Shown piece by piece: positions 1-6,262 of a stretch of DNA of 9,418 bases. The notes under the pieces are model-generated. The model was not told the origin of the DNA. It ran no database searches and was given only the letters and a program-made list of their open reading frames with translations. Within the stretch, counting starts at the first letter, position 1, and every line of letters starts with the position of its first letter. This stretch comes from Omnitrophica WOR_2 bacterium RIFCSPHIGHO2_02_FULL_52_10 (lineage in GTDB: Bacteria; Omnitrophota; Gorgyraeia; Zapsychrales; Zapsychraceae). Made by a program: the position numbers and the translations under genes. The stretch lies in NCBI GenBank assembly GCA_001805655.1, contig MHGR01000027.1, positions 3,523 to 12,940 of the forward strand, read 5' to 3'.

Positions 1-27
1 ATCTTTAAACGCGTAGGGTTAAAATAA
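1..27 (+). CDS. 3' end of upstream gene, possibly purB (adenylosuccinate lyase)
   Basis: Frame 1 is open from the window edge and reads IFKRVGLK followed by a TAA stop at 25-27. The rest of the gene lies outside the window. These eight residues resemble the extreme C-terminus of many bacterial adenylosuccinate lyases, which tend to end in a segment like VDxIFxRxG. purB directly before purC is a common arrangement. PurB would act right after PurC in the pathway, cleaving SAICAR to AICAR and fumarate. The match is from memory and covers only eight residues, so the identity is an inference. That some gene ends here is more likely than its name. Confidence 0.45.
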   Translation: MFKRVGLK

Positions 28-49
28 GATGACCAACCTCCAATTGATT

Positions 50-54
50 GAGGA
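50..54 (+). promoter_or_regulatory. Ribosome binding site that decides the purC start
   Basis: GAGGA lies seven bases before the ATG at 62. The earlier in-frame ATG at 29 has only a weak AGGG at 15-18 about ten bases upstream. The protein from ATG 62 begins MEKKEKLYEGKAK, which fits the usual PurC N-terminus, whereas the 11 extra residues from ATG 29 do not look like family sequence. The site therefore favours the start at 62. Confidence 0.75.
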
Positions 55-61
55 AAATTAC

Positions 62-766
62 ATGGAAAAAAAGGAAAAACTGTACGAGGGCAAGGCGAAG
101 ATTGTTTACAGTACGGAAGATCCCGGTCTGGTCATTCAGCATTTCAAGGACGACGCCACGGCCTTTAACGCGGCCAAAAAGGGAACGGTGGCCAACAAAG
201 GCGTGATGAACAATAAAATTTCAACGAAGATCTTTCAGTTCCTCGAGAAAGAAGGGATCCCGACCCATTTTGAGAAGTACCTCAATGACCGCGAGATGCT
301 GATTAAGAAGGTCGAGATCGTGCCGGTCGAGGTGATCATCCGCAACAAGGCGGCCGGTTCTCTCAGCCGCATGCTCGGCCTTAAAGAGGGGGCGCCCCTG
401 GCCGCGACGGTTCTGGAGTTCTGTTATAAAAAGGATGAGCTGAATGACCCCTTGATCAATGAATACCACATCAAGGCGCTGCGGCTGGCGAGCGAGGAGG
501 AAATCAACCAAATCAAGCGCTACACGCTGAAAATAAACGAATTAATGAGCAAATTTTTTGCCAACCTCAACCTGGAGCTGATTGATTTCAAACTGGAATT
601 CGGCCGTTATAAGGGCAAGATCATTTTGGCCGACGAAATTTCTCCGGATACGTGCCGGCTGTGGGAAGTCGGGACGGGCAAAAAGCTCGATAAGGACCGT
701 TTTCGCCATGATCTCGGGAATATTGAAGAGGCCTATCAGGAGGTATTGAGCAGAATAGAGAAGTAA
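62..766 (+). CDS. purC: Phosphoribosylaminoimidazole-succinocarboxamide synthase (SAICAR synthetase)
   Basis: PurC joins aspartate to CAIR using ATP to give SAICAR, in the cytoplasm. From the ATG at 62 it is 234 residues, the normal length for the short bacterial form. Visible family motifs, in order: YEGKAKIVY (residues 8-16, glycine-rich nucleotide loop), FKDDATAFNAAKKG (28-41), VIIRNKAAGSLSR (91-103, nucleotide/substrate region), the segment ending in DELNDPLI (125-132), LIDFKLEFG (173-181), LADEISPDTCRLW (189-201) and DKDRFR (210-215). No key segment is missing. An in-frame ATG at 29 would add 11 residues, but it has a poorer ribosome site and is not preferred. It follows the putative purB tail after 34 bases and is probably co-transcribed with it. 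An 85-base gap separates it from purL. The function is secure; only the exact start is open. Confidence 0.97.
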   Translation: MEKKEKLYEGKAKIVYSTEDPGLVIQHFKDDATAFNAAKKGTVANKGVMNNKISTKIFQFLEKEGIPTHFEKYLNDREMLIKKVEIVPVEVIIRNKAAGSLSRMLGLKEGAPLAATVLEFCYKKDELNDPLINEYHIKALRLASEEEINQIKRYTLKINELMSKFFANLNLELIDFKLEFGRYKGKIILADEISPDTCRLWEVGTGKKLDKDRFRHDLGNIEEAYQEVLSRIEK

Positions 767-851
767 CTTAGCTTTACGCCTGGCGACGAAATTCCGATTA
801 TAAAGTTTTTTCCGCGTTTTTCTTACCACATAAGCATGTTCCATACGACAA
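767..851 (+). other. purC-purL intergenic gap without a visible ribosome binding site
   Basis: This 85-base stretch is the longest non-coding gap in the window. It is AT-rich compared with its flanks, with a TTATAAA-like patch at 798-804 and a T-run just after it. I could not pair that patch with a convincing -35 box, and I see no strong hairpin. No Shine-Dalgarno-like purine run precedes the purL ATG at 852. The in-frame TAA at 831-833 limits upstream extension of purL. The gap may hold an internal promoter or leader, but the sequence alone does not show it. Confidence 0.4.
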
Positions 852-3755
852 ATGATTTGGCGGATTGAAATCAAGCATAAGAGAGGTGTCTTTGACGCCC
901 AAGCCCAAGGTATTCAAAAGTCCGTTGCCGACTTGGGCCGGGTGGCGGTTTCAAGGGTCGAGATTATCCAGGTATACAACGTTGAAGGGAAGCTGACCGC
1001 CGAAGACATTCAGACGATCTGCCGTGAGCTGCTCGTCAATGCGGTGACGCAGGATTATTATTTTGCCCTTGAGAAACCGCGCCCGCACAAACCGGCCAAA
1101 AACACTCATACCGTTGAAATTGCCTATAATCCCGGCGTGATGGATCCGGTCGAGGAGTCGACCATGAAGGGGATCCGGGACCTTGGCATCGACACGGTCG
1201 AGTCCGTGCGGACGGCTAAAAAGTATGTCCTGCGCGGCACCCTGACGAAAAAAGAACGGGACATCATCACCGGCAAGGTGCTCGCCAATAAATTAATACA
1301 GCATGTCGTTGACCATGCCGCTGCCGCAGGATCTCCGAAAGCTTCCGCGGCCAACGGGCCGTTTCGGCTCATTCTGGTGGATTTGCTCAAGGCCGGCGAC
1401 CGGCAGCTGATGAAGCTCAGCCGCGACGGGCAATTGTTCCTGAATTTACAGGAGATGAAGGCCATCCAAAAGCATTTCCGGTCAATGGGGCGCAACCCGA
1501 CGGACGTTGAGCTCGAGACGATCGCGCAGACCTGGAGCGAGCACTGTTATCATAAGACATTCCGCGGCAATATCCGCTATCGCGCATCAGAGAACGGCAA
1601 AACAAAAACAACGACAATCCGCAACCTGTTGAAATCGACCATCATGAAGGCCACCCGTGAAATCAATAAACCGTGGTGCGTGTCCGTGTTTCATGACAAC
1701 GCCGGCGTGATCGAGTTTGACGACGAACATCATATTTGCTTCAAGGCTGAAACCCATAACCACCCTTCGGCCCTGGAGCCTTTCGGCGGCGCGAATACCG
1801 GGGTCGGGGGGGTCATCCGGGATATTTTGGGGACCGGGCTGGGGGCGAAGCCGATTTGCAGCACGGACGTCTTTTGCTTTGCCCCTCCGGACCTGCCGTC
1901 CGACCGGTTACCGCCGGGGACCCTGCACCCCAAGCGGATCATGAAGGGTGTCGTCAGCGGGGTGCGTGATTACGGCAATAAAATGGGCATTCCGACGGTC
2001 AACGGCGCGATCCTGTTCGATGAGCGCTTTGTGGGCAACCCGCTGGTGTATTGCGGCAATATCGGCCTCCTGCCGAAGGACAAGGTGCATAAAAAAGCCA
2101 ACAAGGGGGATCAGATCGTCGTCGTCGGCGGCCGGACGGGCCGCGACGGCATTCACGGCGCGACGTTTTCTTCCGGGGAGCTCAACAAGGAATCCGAGGT
2201 CGTTTCTTCCGGCGCCGTGCAAATCGGGGACCCGATCCAGGAGAAAAAAGTCCTGGATGCCCTGATGCAGGCCCGCGACCTGAACCTGTACACGGCGATC
2301 ACGGATTGCGGCGCCGGGGGGCTGTCGAGCGCGGTTGGCGAGATGGGCCGGGAGCTCGGGGCGCACGTGGCGCTGGACGCCGTCCCGCTGAAATACCGCG
2401 GGCTGAAATACGATGAGATCTGGATTTCCGAATCGCAGGAGAGGATGGTGTTGTCCGTTGCTCCCCGCAATGTCACGCAGCTGCTGAGCGTCTTTGCCGT
2501 GGAAAATGTCGAAGCCACGGTGATCGGCGAATTTACGGGCACGCGCAGACTCGAGCTCTTTTTTCACGGTGTCCAGGTGTGTGACCTGGACATGGCTTTC
2601 CTGCATGAAGGCCCTCCGGCCACCACCAAGGAAGCGCGGTGGGTCAAGCCAAAGGTCAGCGCTGTGCGGATTCCGCGGCCGGCCAACCTTAACAAGAAAC
2701 TGCTCGAAGTCCTTTCTCATTATAATGTCTGCTCCAAGGAGTGGGTGGTCCGCCAATATGACCATGAAGTCCAGGGCGCGACCGTGATTAAGCCGCTGGT
2801 CGGGGTGAACTGCGACGGCCCGTCGGATGCCAGCGTGATTGTGCCTAAATTGGGAAGCAACCGGGGCATTGCCGTTGCCAACGGGATTAATGTCCGTTAC
2901 GGCATGCTCGATCCGTACTGGATGGCGGCCTCCTGCATTGATGAGGCCCTCCGCCAGATCGTGGCCGTCGGCGGGGACGTTTCACATATCGCGATCCTGG
3001 ACAATTTCTGCTGGGGGAACCCGGATAAGCCCGACCGTTTAGGGGGGCTGGTCCGCGCCGCGCAAGGATGTTATAAAACCGCCGTGGGGTATCAGGTGCC
3101 GTTCATATCAGGCAAGGACAGCTTGTATAATGAATATACTCAAGGCAAAAAATCCATCGCGATCCCGGGCACGCTGTTGATCTCTGCCGTGGGGATCATC
3201 GAAGATGTGACTAAGGCGGTCACGATGGATTTCAAGCGCGGCGGAAACCTGATTTATTGCGTCGGGCCGACCTACGATGAGCTGGGCGGGTCGATTTATT
3301 TGGACACGTACGGGTATTTGGGAGCCGATGTTCCGAAGGTTAATACCAAACTCGGCCTAAAAATATTTAACGCCTTGTCCAAGGGCGTCCAAAAAGGGCT
3401 CATCCGCTCCATGCATGACTGCTCCGAAGGCGGCATCGCGGCCGCTTTGGCCGAGATGGCGTTCAGCGGCGGGTTGGGGGTGACGGCGCGCTTGGATCAG
3501 GCGGCCTACTCCGGCGAGTCAAAAAGGGACGATACCGTGCTCTTTTCCGAATCCAATGCGCGGTTTATCGTTGAAGTCGAACCTGAAAAGAAAAGCAGGT
3601 TCGAACGGCTTTTAAAGGGGATTCCCCGCGGGCTGCTGGGCCGCGTGGAGGACTCACCGGAATTTATCGTGTACGGGCTGGACAACAATGTTTGTTTAAA
3701 TACGCGTATTCAGGATCTCAGAGAAGCTTGGCTGCGGCCGCTGCGCTGGTCATAG
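852..3755 (+). CDS. purL: FGAM synthase, fused PurS-PurS-PurL (synthetase subunit with tandem PurS-like N-terminus)
   Basis: This is the ATP-dependent synthetase part of phosphoribosylformylglycinamidine synthase, converting FGAR plus ammonia (from PurQ) to FGAM. At 967 residues it is intermediate between small PurL (about 600-750) and large one-chain PurL (about 1,300). Residues 1-75 and about 86-155 are two PurS-like repeats (KRGVFDAQAQGI and YNPGVMDPVEEST mark equivalent strands). A short Ala/Ser/Pro-rich linker at 156-170 follows. The PurL linker helix and catalytic start are at 176-240, with TWSEHC at 227-232. KAETHNHPSA (298-307) is the central active-site strand, followed by GGANTGVGG (312-320). 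A second AIRS-like half begins near 640 and includes GKDSLYNEY (754-762) and HDCSEGGIAAALAEM (855-869). No glutaminase domain follows; PurQ is encoded separately 697 bases downstream. The ATG at 852 has no clear ribosome site, but an in-frame stop at 831 and the PurS-like N-terminus support it. Confidence 0.96.
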   Translation: MIWRIEIKHKRGVFDAQAQGIQKSVADLGRVAVSRVEIIQVYNVEGKLTAEDIQTICRELLVNAVTQDYYFALEKPRPHKPAKNTHTVEIAYNPGVMDPVEESTMKGIRDLGIDTVESVRTAKKYVLRGTLTKKERDIITGKVLANKLIQHVVDHAAAAGSPKASAANGPFRLILVDLLKAGDRQLMKLSRDGQLFLNLQEMKAIQKHFRSMGRNPTDVELETIAQTWSEHCYHKTFRGNIRYRASENGKTKTTTIRNLLKSTIMKATREINKPWCVSVFHDNAGVIEFDDEHHICFKAETHNHPSALEPFGGANTGVGGVIRDILGTGLGAKPICSTDVFCFAPPDLPSDRLPPGTLHPKRIMKGVVSGVRDYGNKMGIPTVNGAILFDERFVGNPLVYCGNIGLLPKDKVHKKANKGDQIVVVGGRTGRDGIHGATFSSGELNKESEVVSSGAVQIGDPIQEKKVLDALMQARDLNLYTAITDCGAGGLSSAVGEMGRELGAHVALDAVPLKYRGLKYDEIWISESQERMVLSVAPRNVTQLLSVFAVENVEATVIGEFTGTRRLELFFHGVQVCDLDMAFLHEGPPATTKEARWVKPKVSAVRIPRPANLNKKLLEVLSHYNVCSKEWVVRQYDHEVQGATVIKPLVGVNCDGPSDASVIVPKLGSNRGIAVANGINVRYGMLDPYWMAASCIDEALRQIVAVGGDVSHIAILDNFCWGNPDKPDRLGGLVRAAQGCYKTAVGYQVPFISGKDSLYNEYTQGKKSIAIPGTLLISAVGIIEDVTKAVTMDFKRGGNLIYCVGPTYDELGGSIYLDTYGYLGADVPKVNTKLGLKIFNALSKGVQKGLIRSMHDCSEGGIAAALAEMAFSGGLGVTARLDQAAYSGESKRDDTVLFSESNARFIVEVEPEKKSRFERLLKGIPRGLLGRVEDSPEFIVYGLDNNVCLNTRIQDLREAWLRPLRWS
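1800..1845 (+). other. G-rich tract with G-quadruplex potential inside purL
   Basis: Six G-runs of three or more (1800-1803, 1806-1812, 1819-1821, 1829-1832, 1836-1838, 1841-1845) are separated by loops of 2 to 7 bases, which satisfies the simple G3+N1-7 quadruplex rule on the coding strand and so in the mRNA. The tract encodes the conserved glycine-rich segment at PurL residues 317-331. All six glycines in it use GGG, while the two glycines just before (312-313) use GGC. It includes a seven-base G homopolymer. The reading frame stays open through it. Confidence 0.5.
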
Positions 3756-3790
3756 GCCGCGGTGATAATACAGCATAACGAGGAGAACAT

Positions 3791-4459
3791 ATGAGTAAAG
3801 TCAAAAAAATCACGGAAGATTTACGGGTGGAGGATCCTTGGCGGGTGTTCCGCATCATGGCGGAGTTTGTCGACGGGTTTCATGAGCTCTCCGAGATCGG
3901 GCCGGCGGTCAGTATATTCGGGTCCGCGCGGGCCAAACCCAGCGGCAAGTGGTATAAAGCCGCCGAGAAAACAGCCCAGCTGCTTGTCCGGGACGGCTAT
4001 GCTGTCATCACCGGCGCCGGCCCCGGCATCATGGAGGCGGGCAACAAGGGCGCGTGCAAGGCCAAGGGCGATTCGATCGGTCTGAATATCCATCTGCCGT
4101 TTGAGCAGAAACCTAATCCTTACATTAAGAACCTTCTTGAATTCCATTATTTTTTCTGCCGGAAGGTGATGTTCGTCAAATACGCGAAGGCGTTCGTGAT
4201 CTTCCCCGGAGGTTTCGGGACACTGGACGAATTCTTTGAAAGCATCACACTGATCCAGACCAGGCGGATGGGGAAGTTCCCCGTTATCCTTTATGGGAGC
4301 GACTATTGGGCCGGCCTGATTGACTGGCTGAAGAAGGCCGTATTAAAGGAAGACCATATCGACCCGGAAGATCTGAATATTTTCACGCCGGCGGACACGC
4401 CGCAGGAAGTTGTTAAGGCGATTAGGGACTTTTACAGGAAAAATAAAAAAAATGGGTAA
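3791..4459 (+). CDS. LOG-family (TIGR00730-type) nucleoside 5'-monophosphate phosphoribohydrolase
   Basis: This is a 222-residue Rossmann-fold protein of the LOG (Lonely Guy) family, once labelled lysine decarboxylase-like. Characterised members hydrolyse nucleoside monophosphates, including cytokinin ribotides and AMP, to base and ribose 5-phosphate. Evidence: the signature PGGFGTLDE at 139-147, SIFGSARAKP at 41-50 starting the nucleotide fold, GAGPGIMEAGNKGA at 75-88, and the RK pair at 124-125 before the PGG strand. The longer N-terminus and the GLNIHLP...NPY segment (97-111) fit the larger bacterial type rather than the plant-like short type. An AGGAG at 3781-3785 precedes the ATG. The gene lies 35 bases after purL and its last eight bases overlap purQ, so it is embedded in the FGAM synthase unit. 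The substrate cannot be read from sequence; a purine monophosphate salvage or housekeeping role is an inference from context. Confidence 0.92.
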   Translation: MSKVKKITEDLRVEDPWRVFRIMAEFVDGFHELSEIGPAVSIFGSARAKPSGKWYKAAEKTAQLLVRDGYAVITGAGPGIMEAGNKGACKAKGDSIGLNIHLPFEQKPNPYIKNLLEFHYFFCRKVMFVKYAKAFVIFPGGFGTLDEFFESITLIQTRRMGKFPVILYGSDYWAGLIDWLKKAVLKEDHIDPEDLNIFTPADTPQEVVKAIRDFYRKNKKNG

Positions 4460-5267
4460 AACGGCAATCAAAGTCATTGTGCTGCGGACGGCGGGTACCA
4501 ATTGCGACGCCGAGACCGCCTTTGCCTTCAGGAGCTTCGGCGCTCAGGTCGATTTGGTGCATATCAAAAAGCTCTTTGACCGGCAGGCCGACTTGAAGGA
4601 TTACCACATCCTGGCCATCCCGGGAGGCTTCACGTATGGCGACGATATCGAATCCGGCCGGATCTTGGCCAACGAACTATCCCGCAAGCTGGGGCCGGAC
4701 TTGTGCCGGTTCATCGGCGACAAGAAATTGATCATCGGGATTTGCAACGGCTTTCAGGCATTGGTCAAGGCGGGAATCCTGCCCGGCCCGCTTGACAAGA
4801 ATGAGCGGGAGGCGCATGATGCGTCCCAAAAGGCGACCTTGTTCAACAATGATTCCGGCAAGTTCGAGGACCGCTGGGTCCATTTGAAGGTCGAGGGCGG
4901 CAGCGTTTGGACAAAAGGGTTGGGAGAAATCGTGTATTTTCCGGTGGCCCATGCCGAGGGTAAATTTATAACGCGTGACGGGAACGCCCTGAATTTGCTG
5001 AAAGCCAACGGCCAGGTCGCCTTCCGTTACTGCGGCCCAAAAGGGACAAAGCCGAAATACCCGGAAAATCCCAACGGGTCCGTGGAGGACATCGCCGGCA
5101 TTACCGACTCCACCGGGCGGATTCTGGGATTGATGCCTCACCCGGAGCGCCATTTCCTGTTTACGCAGCACCCTTTTTGGACGCGGCTGAATAATAACGG
5201 GCGCTACGGGCAGGGGGCGAAAATTTTTGAGAATGGGGTTATGTATGTTAAGGAGCACTTGCTTTGA
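4452..5267 (+). CDS. purQ: FGAM synthase glutaminase subunit PurQ
   Basis: PurQ is a class I glutamine amidotransferase that hydrolyses glutamine and passes ammonia to PurL. It has 271 residues, longer than the roughly 225 of the Bacillus-type subunit. Motifs: VLRTAGTNCDAETAFAF (10-26), PGGFTYGDDIESGRI (57-71), GICNGFQAL (96-104) with nucleophile Cys98, and LMPHPERH (227-234) supplying His230 and Glu232 of the catalytic triad. The segment NDSGKFEDRW (133-142) resembles the glutaminase domain of large PurL more than small PurQ, as far as I recall. The ATG at 4452 is chosen because the family N-terminus begins here and AGGAA at 4436-4440 lies upstream. A longer in-frame start at 4410 would lie inside the LOG gene. 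It overlaps the LOG gene by eight bases and purM by four, so translation is probably coupled. Partner: the PurS-PurL fusion. Confidence 0.97.
   Translation: MGKTAIKVIVLRTAGTNCDAETAFAFRSFGAQVDLVHIKKLFDRQADLKDYHILAIPGGFTYGDDIESGRILANELSRKLGPDLCRFIGDKKLIIGICNGFQALVKAGILPGPLDKNEREAHDASQKATLFNNDSGKFEDRWVHLKVEGGSVWTKGLGEIVYFPVAHAEGKFITRDGNALNLLKANGQVAFRYCGPKGTKPKYPENPNGSVEDIAGITDSTGRILGLMPHPERHFLFTQHPFWTRLNNNGRYGQGAKIFENGVMYVKEHLL
5251..5255 (+). promoter_or_regulatory. Ribosome binding site supporting the TTG start of purM
   Basis: AGGAG inside the 3' end of purQ lies eight bases before the TTG at 5264. It is the strongest such signal near the purQ-purM junction and supports TTG as the real start. 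The first residues then read MKSATYKSSGVDI, matching the start of the PurM family. Confidence 0.8.
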
Positions 5268-6262
5268 AGTCGGCCACGTACAAATCCAGCGGCGTGGACA
5301 TCGTTAAAGCCAATGCCTTCGTGCGGGCCATTCAAAAAGATGTTGCCAGCACGATGAATGCCGCGGTGCTCAGGCGCGAAGGCGCCTTCGGAGGGTTATA
5401 TGCTTTCTCCAAAGGCCGCTATAAGGAACCTGTTCTCGTGTCGTCAACGGACGGGGTGGGGACGAAACTCCTGTTGGCGCAGTCTTTGGGCAGGCATGAT
5501 ACAGTGGGGATCGACCTGGTCGCGATGAACGTCAATGATATCCTGTGCGTCGGTGCCCGGCCGCTTTTTTTTCTGGATTATATCGCCTGCGGGAAAGTGA
5601 AACCGGCAGTGTTGAAGGCCGTGGTCAAGGGGATCGCTGCCGGCTGCCGGCAGGCGGGCTGCAGCCTGGTCGGCGGGGAAACCGCGGAAATGCCGGGCAT
5701 GTATAAGGAAGATGAGTATGACCTGGCCGGTTTCGCGGTCGGCGTGGTTGAAAAAGCCGGGATCATTGACGGCTCCGGGATCAAGGCCGGCGATGTCGTC
5801 ATCGGCCTGCCCTCCTCGGGGCTGCACTCCAACGGATATTCTCTGGCGCGCAAGGTGCTTTCCCGCGCGCAGCAGAAGGCATGGGCCAAAGAACTGCTTA
5901 AGCCCACCAGGATTTACACCCGGGAGGTCTTGGCGGTCTTGGAACAATTCGCCGTCAGCGGCATAGCCCATATCACGGGCGGGGCGTTTTACGAGAAACT
6001 GACAAGGATTCTGCCCAGGGGCAAATGCTTCCAGATCAACAAGGGGAGCTGGCCCGTGCCGAATATTTTTCACATTATCCAGAAACAAGGTAAAATAAAA
6101 GCTTCTGAAATGTACCGGACATTCAACATGGGCATCGGGCTGGCCGTTGTCGTCAGGCCGGCGGTTGCGAAAGCGGTCGGCGCGCATTTGAGGCGGAAAA
6201 AAATAAAGCATTATGTCATCGGGAACGTGATTAATGACACGAAAAGGAAGATTGTGATATGA
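5264..6262 (+). CDS. purM: Phosphoribosylformylglycinamidine cyclo-ligase (AIR synthetase)
   Basis: PurM closes the imidazole ring of FGAM with ATP to give AIR. It has 332 residues, near the usual 340-350. Motifs in order: YKSSGVDIVKAN (6-17), STDGVGTK (61-68, nucleotide site), DLVAMNVNDI (84-93), GGETAEMPGMY (137-147), GLPSSGLHSNGYSL (181-194), PTRIY (214-218), HITGGAFYEKLTR (236-248) and FNMGIG (287-292). The usual HITGGG reads HITGGA here, a small change. The start is TTG, overlapping the purQ stop as TTGA (5264-5267), with a good ribosome site at 5251-5255. It ends in an ATGA overlap with purD. PurM shares its fold with PurL, and the two act consecutively. The function is secure. Confidence 0.97.
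   Translation: MKSATYKSSGVDIVKANAFVRAIQKDVASTMNAAVLRREGAFGGLYAFSKGRYKEPVLVSSTDGVGTKLLLAQSLGRHDTVGIDLVAMNVNDILCVGARPLFFLDYIACGKVKPAVLKAVVKGIAAGCRQAGCSLVGGETAEMPGMYKEDEYDLAGFAVGVVEKAGIIDGSGIKAGDVVIGLPSSGLHSNGYSLARKVLSRAQQKAWAKELLKPTRIYTREVLAVLEQFAVSGIAHITGGAFYEKLTRILPRGKCFQINKGSWPVPNIFHIIQKQGKIKASEMYRTFNMGIGLAVVVRPAVAKAVGAHLRRKKIKHYVIGNVINDTKRKIVI

Noticed and set aside
29..61. N-terminal extension of purC by 11 residues
   Set aside because: Weaker ribosome site, starts one base after the upstream stop, and the added residues do not resemble the family N-terminus. Not fully excluded.
773..804. TTTACG ... TATAAA as an internal promoter before purL
   Set aside because: The spacing is about 20 bases, longer than a standard sigma-70 promoter allows, and neither box is strong.
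836..868. Ten-codon open frame (starting MFHTT) overlapping the purL start, as a possible leader peptide
   Set aside because: No ribosome site and no codon pattern typical of an attenuator; likely chance.
1806..1812. Seven-G run as a programmed frameshift site
   Set aside because: The reading frame continues intact with conserved motifs on both sides, and no alternative-frame product looks real.
1908..2765. Long antisense open frame (285 codons) opposite purL
   Set aside because: It lies fully inside a gene with clear PurL motifs, has no recognisable domain, and is of the kind produced by GC-rich coding sequence read on the opposite strand.
4410..4451. N-terminal extension of purQ inside the LOG gene
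   Set aside because: Would overlap LOG by 50 bases and adds 14 residues unlike the family; the ATG at 4452 matches the expected PurQ start.
5444..6211. Antisense open frame (255 codons) opposite purM
   Set aside because: No recognisable family sequence, and the sense strand carries intact PurM motifs throughout.
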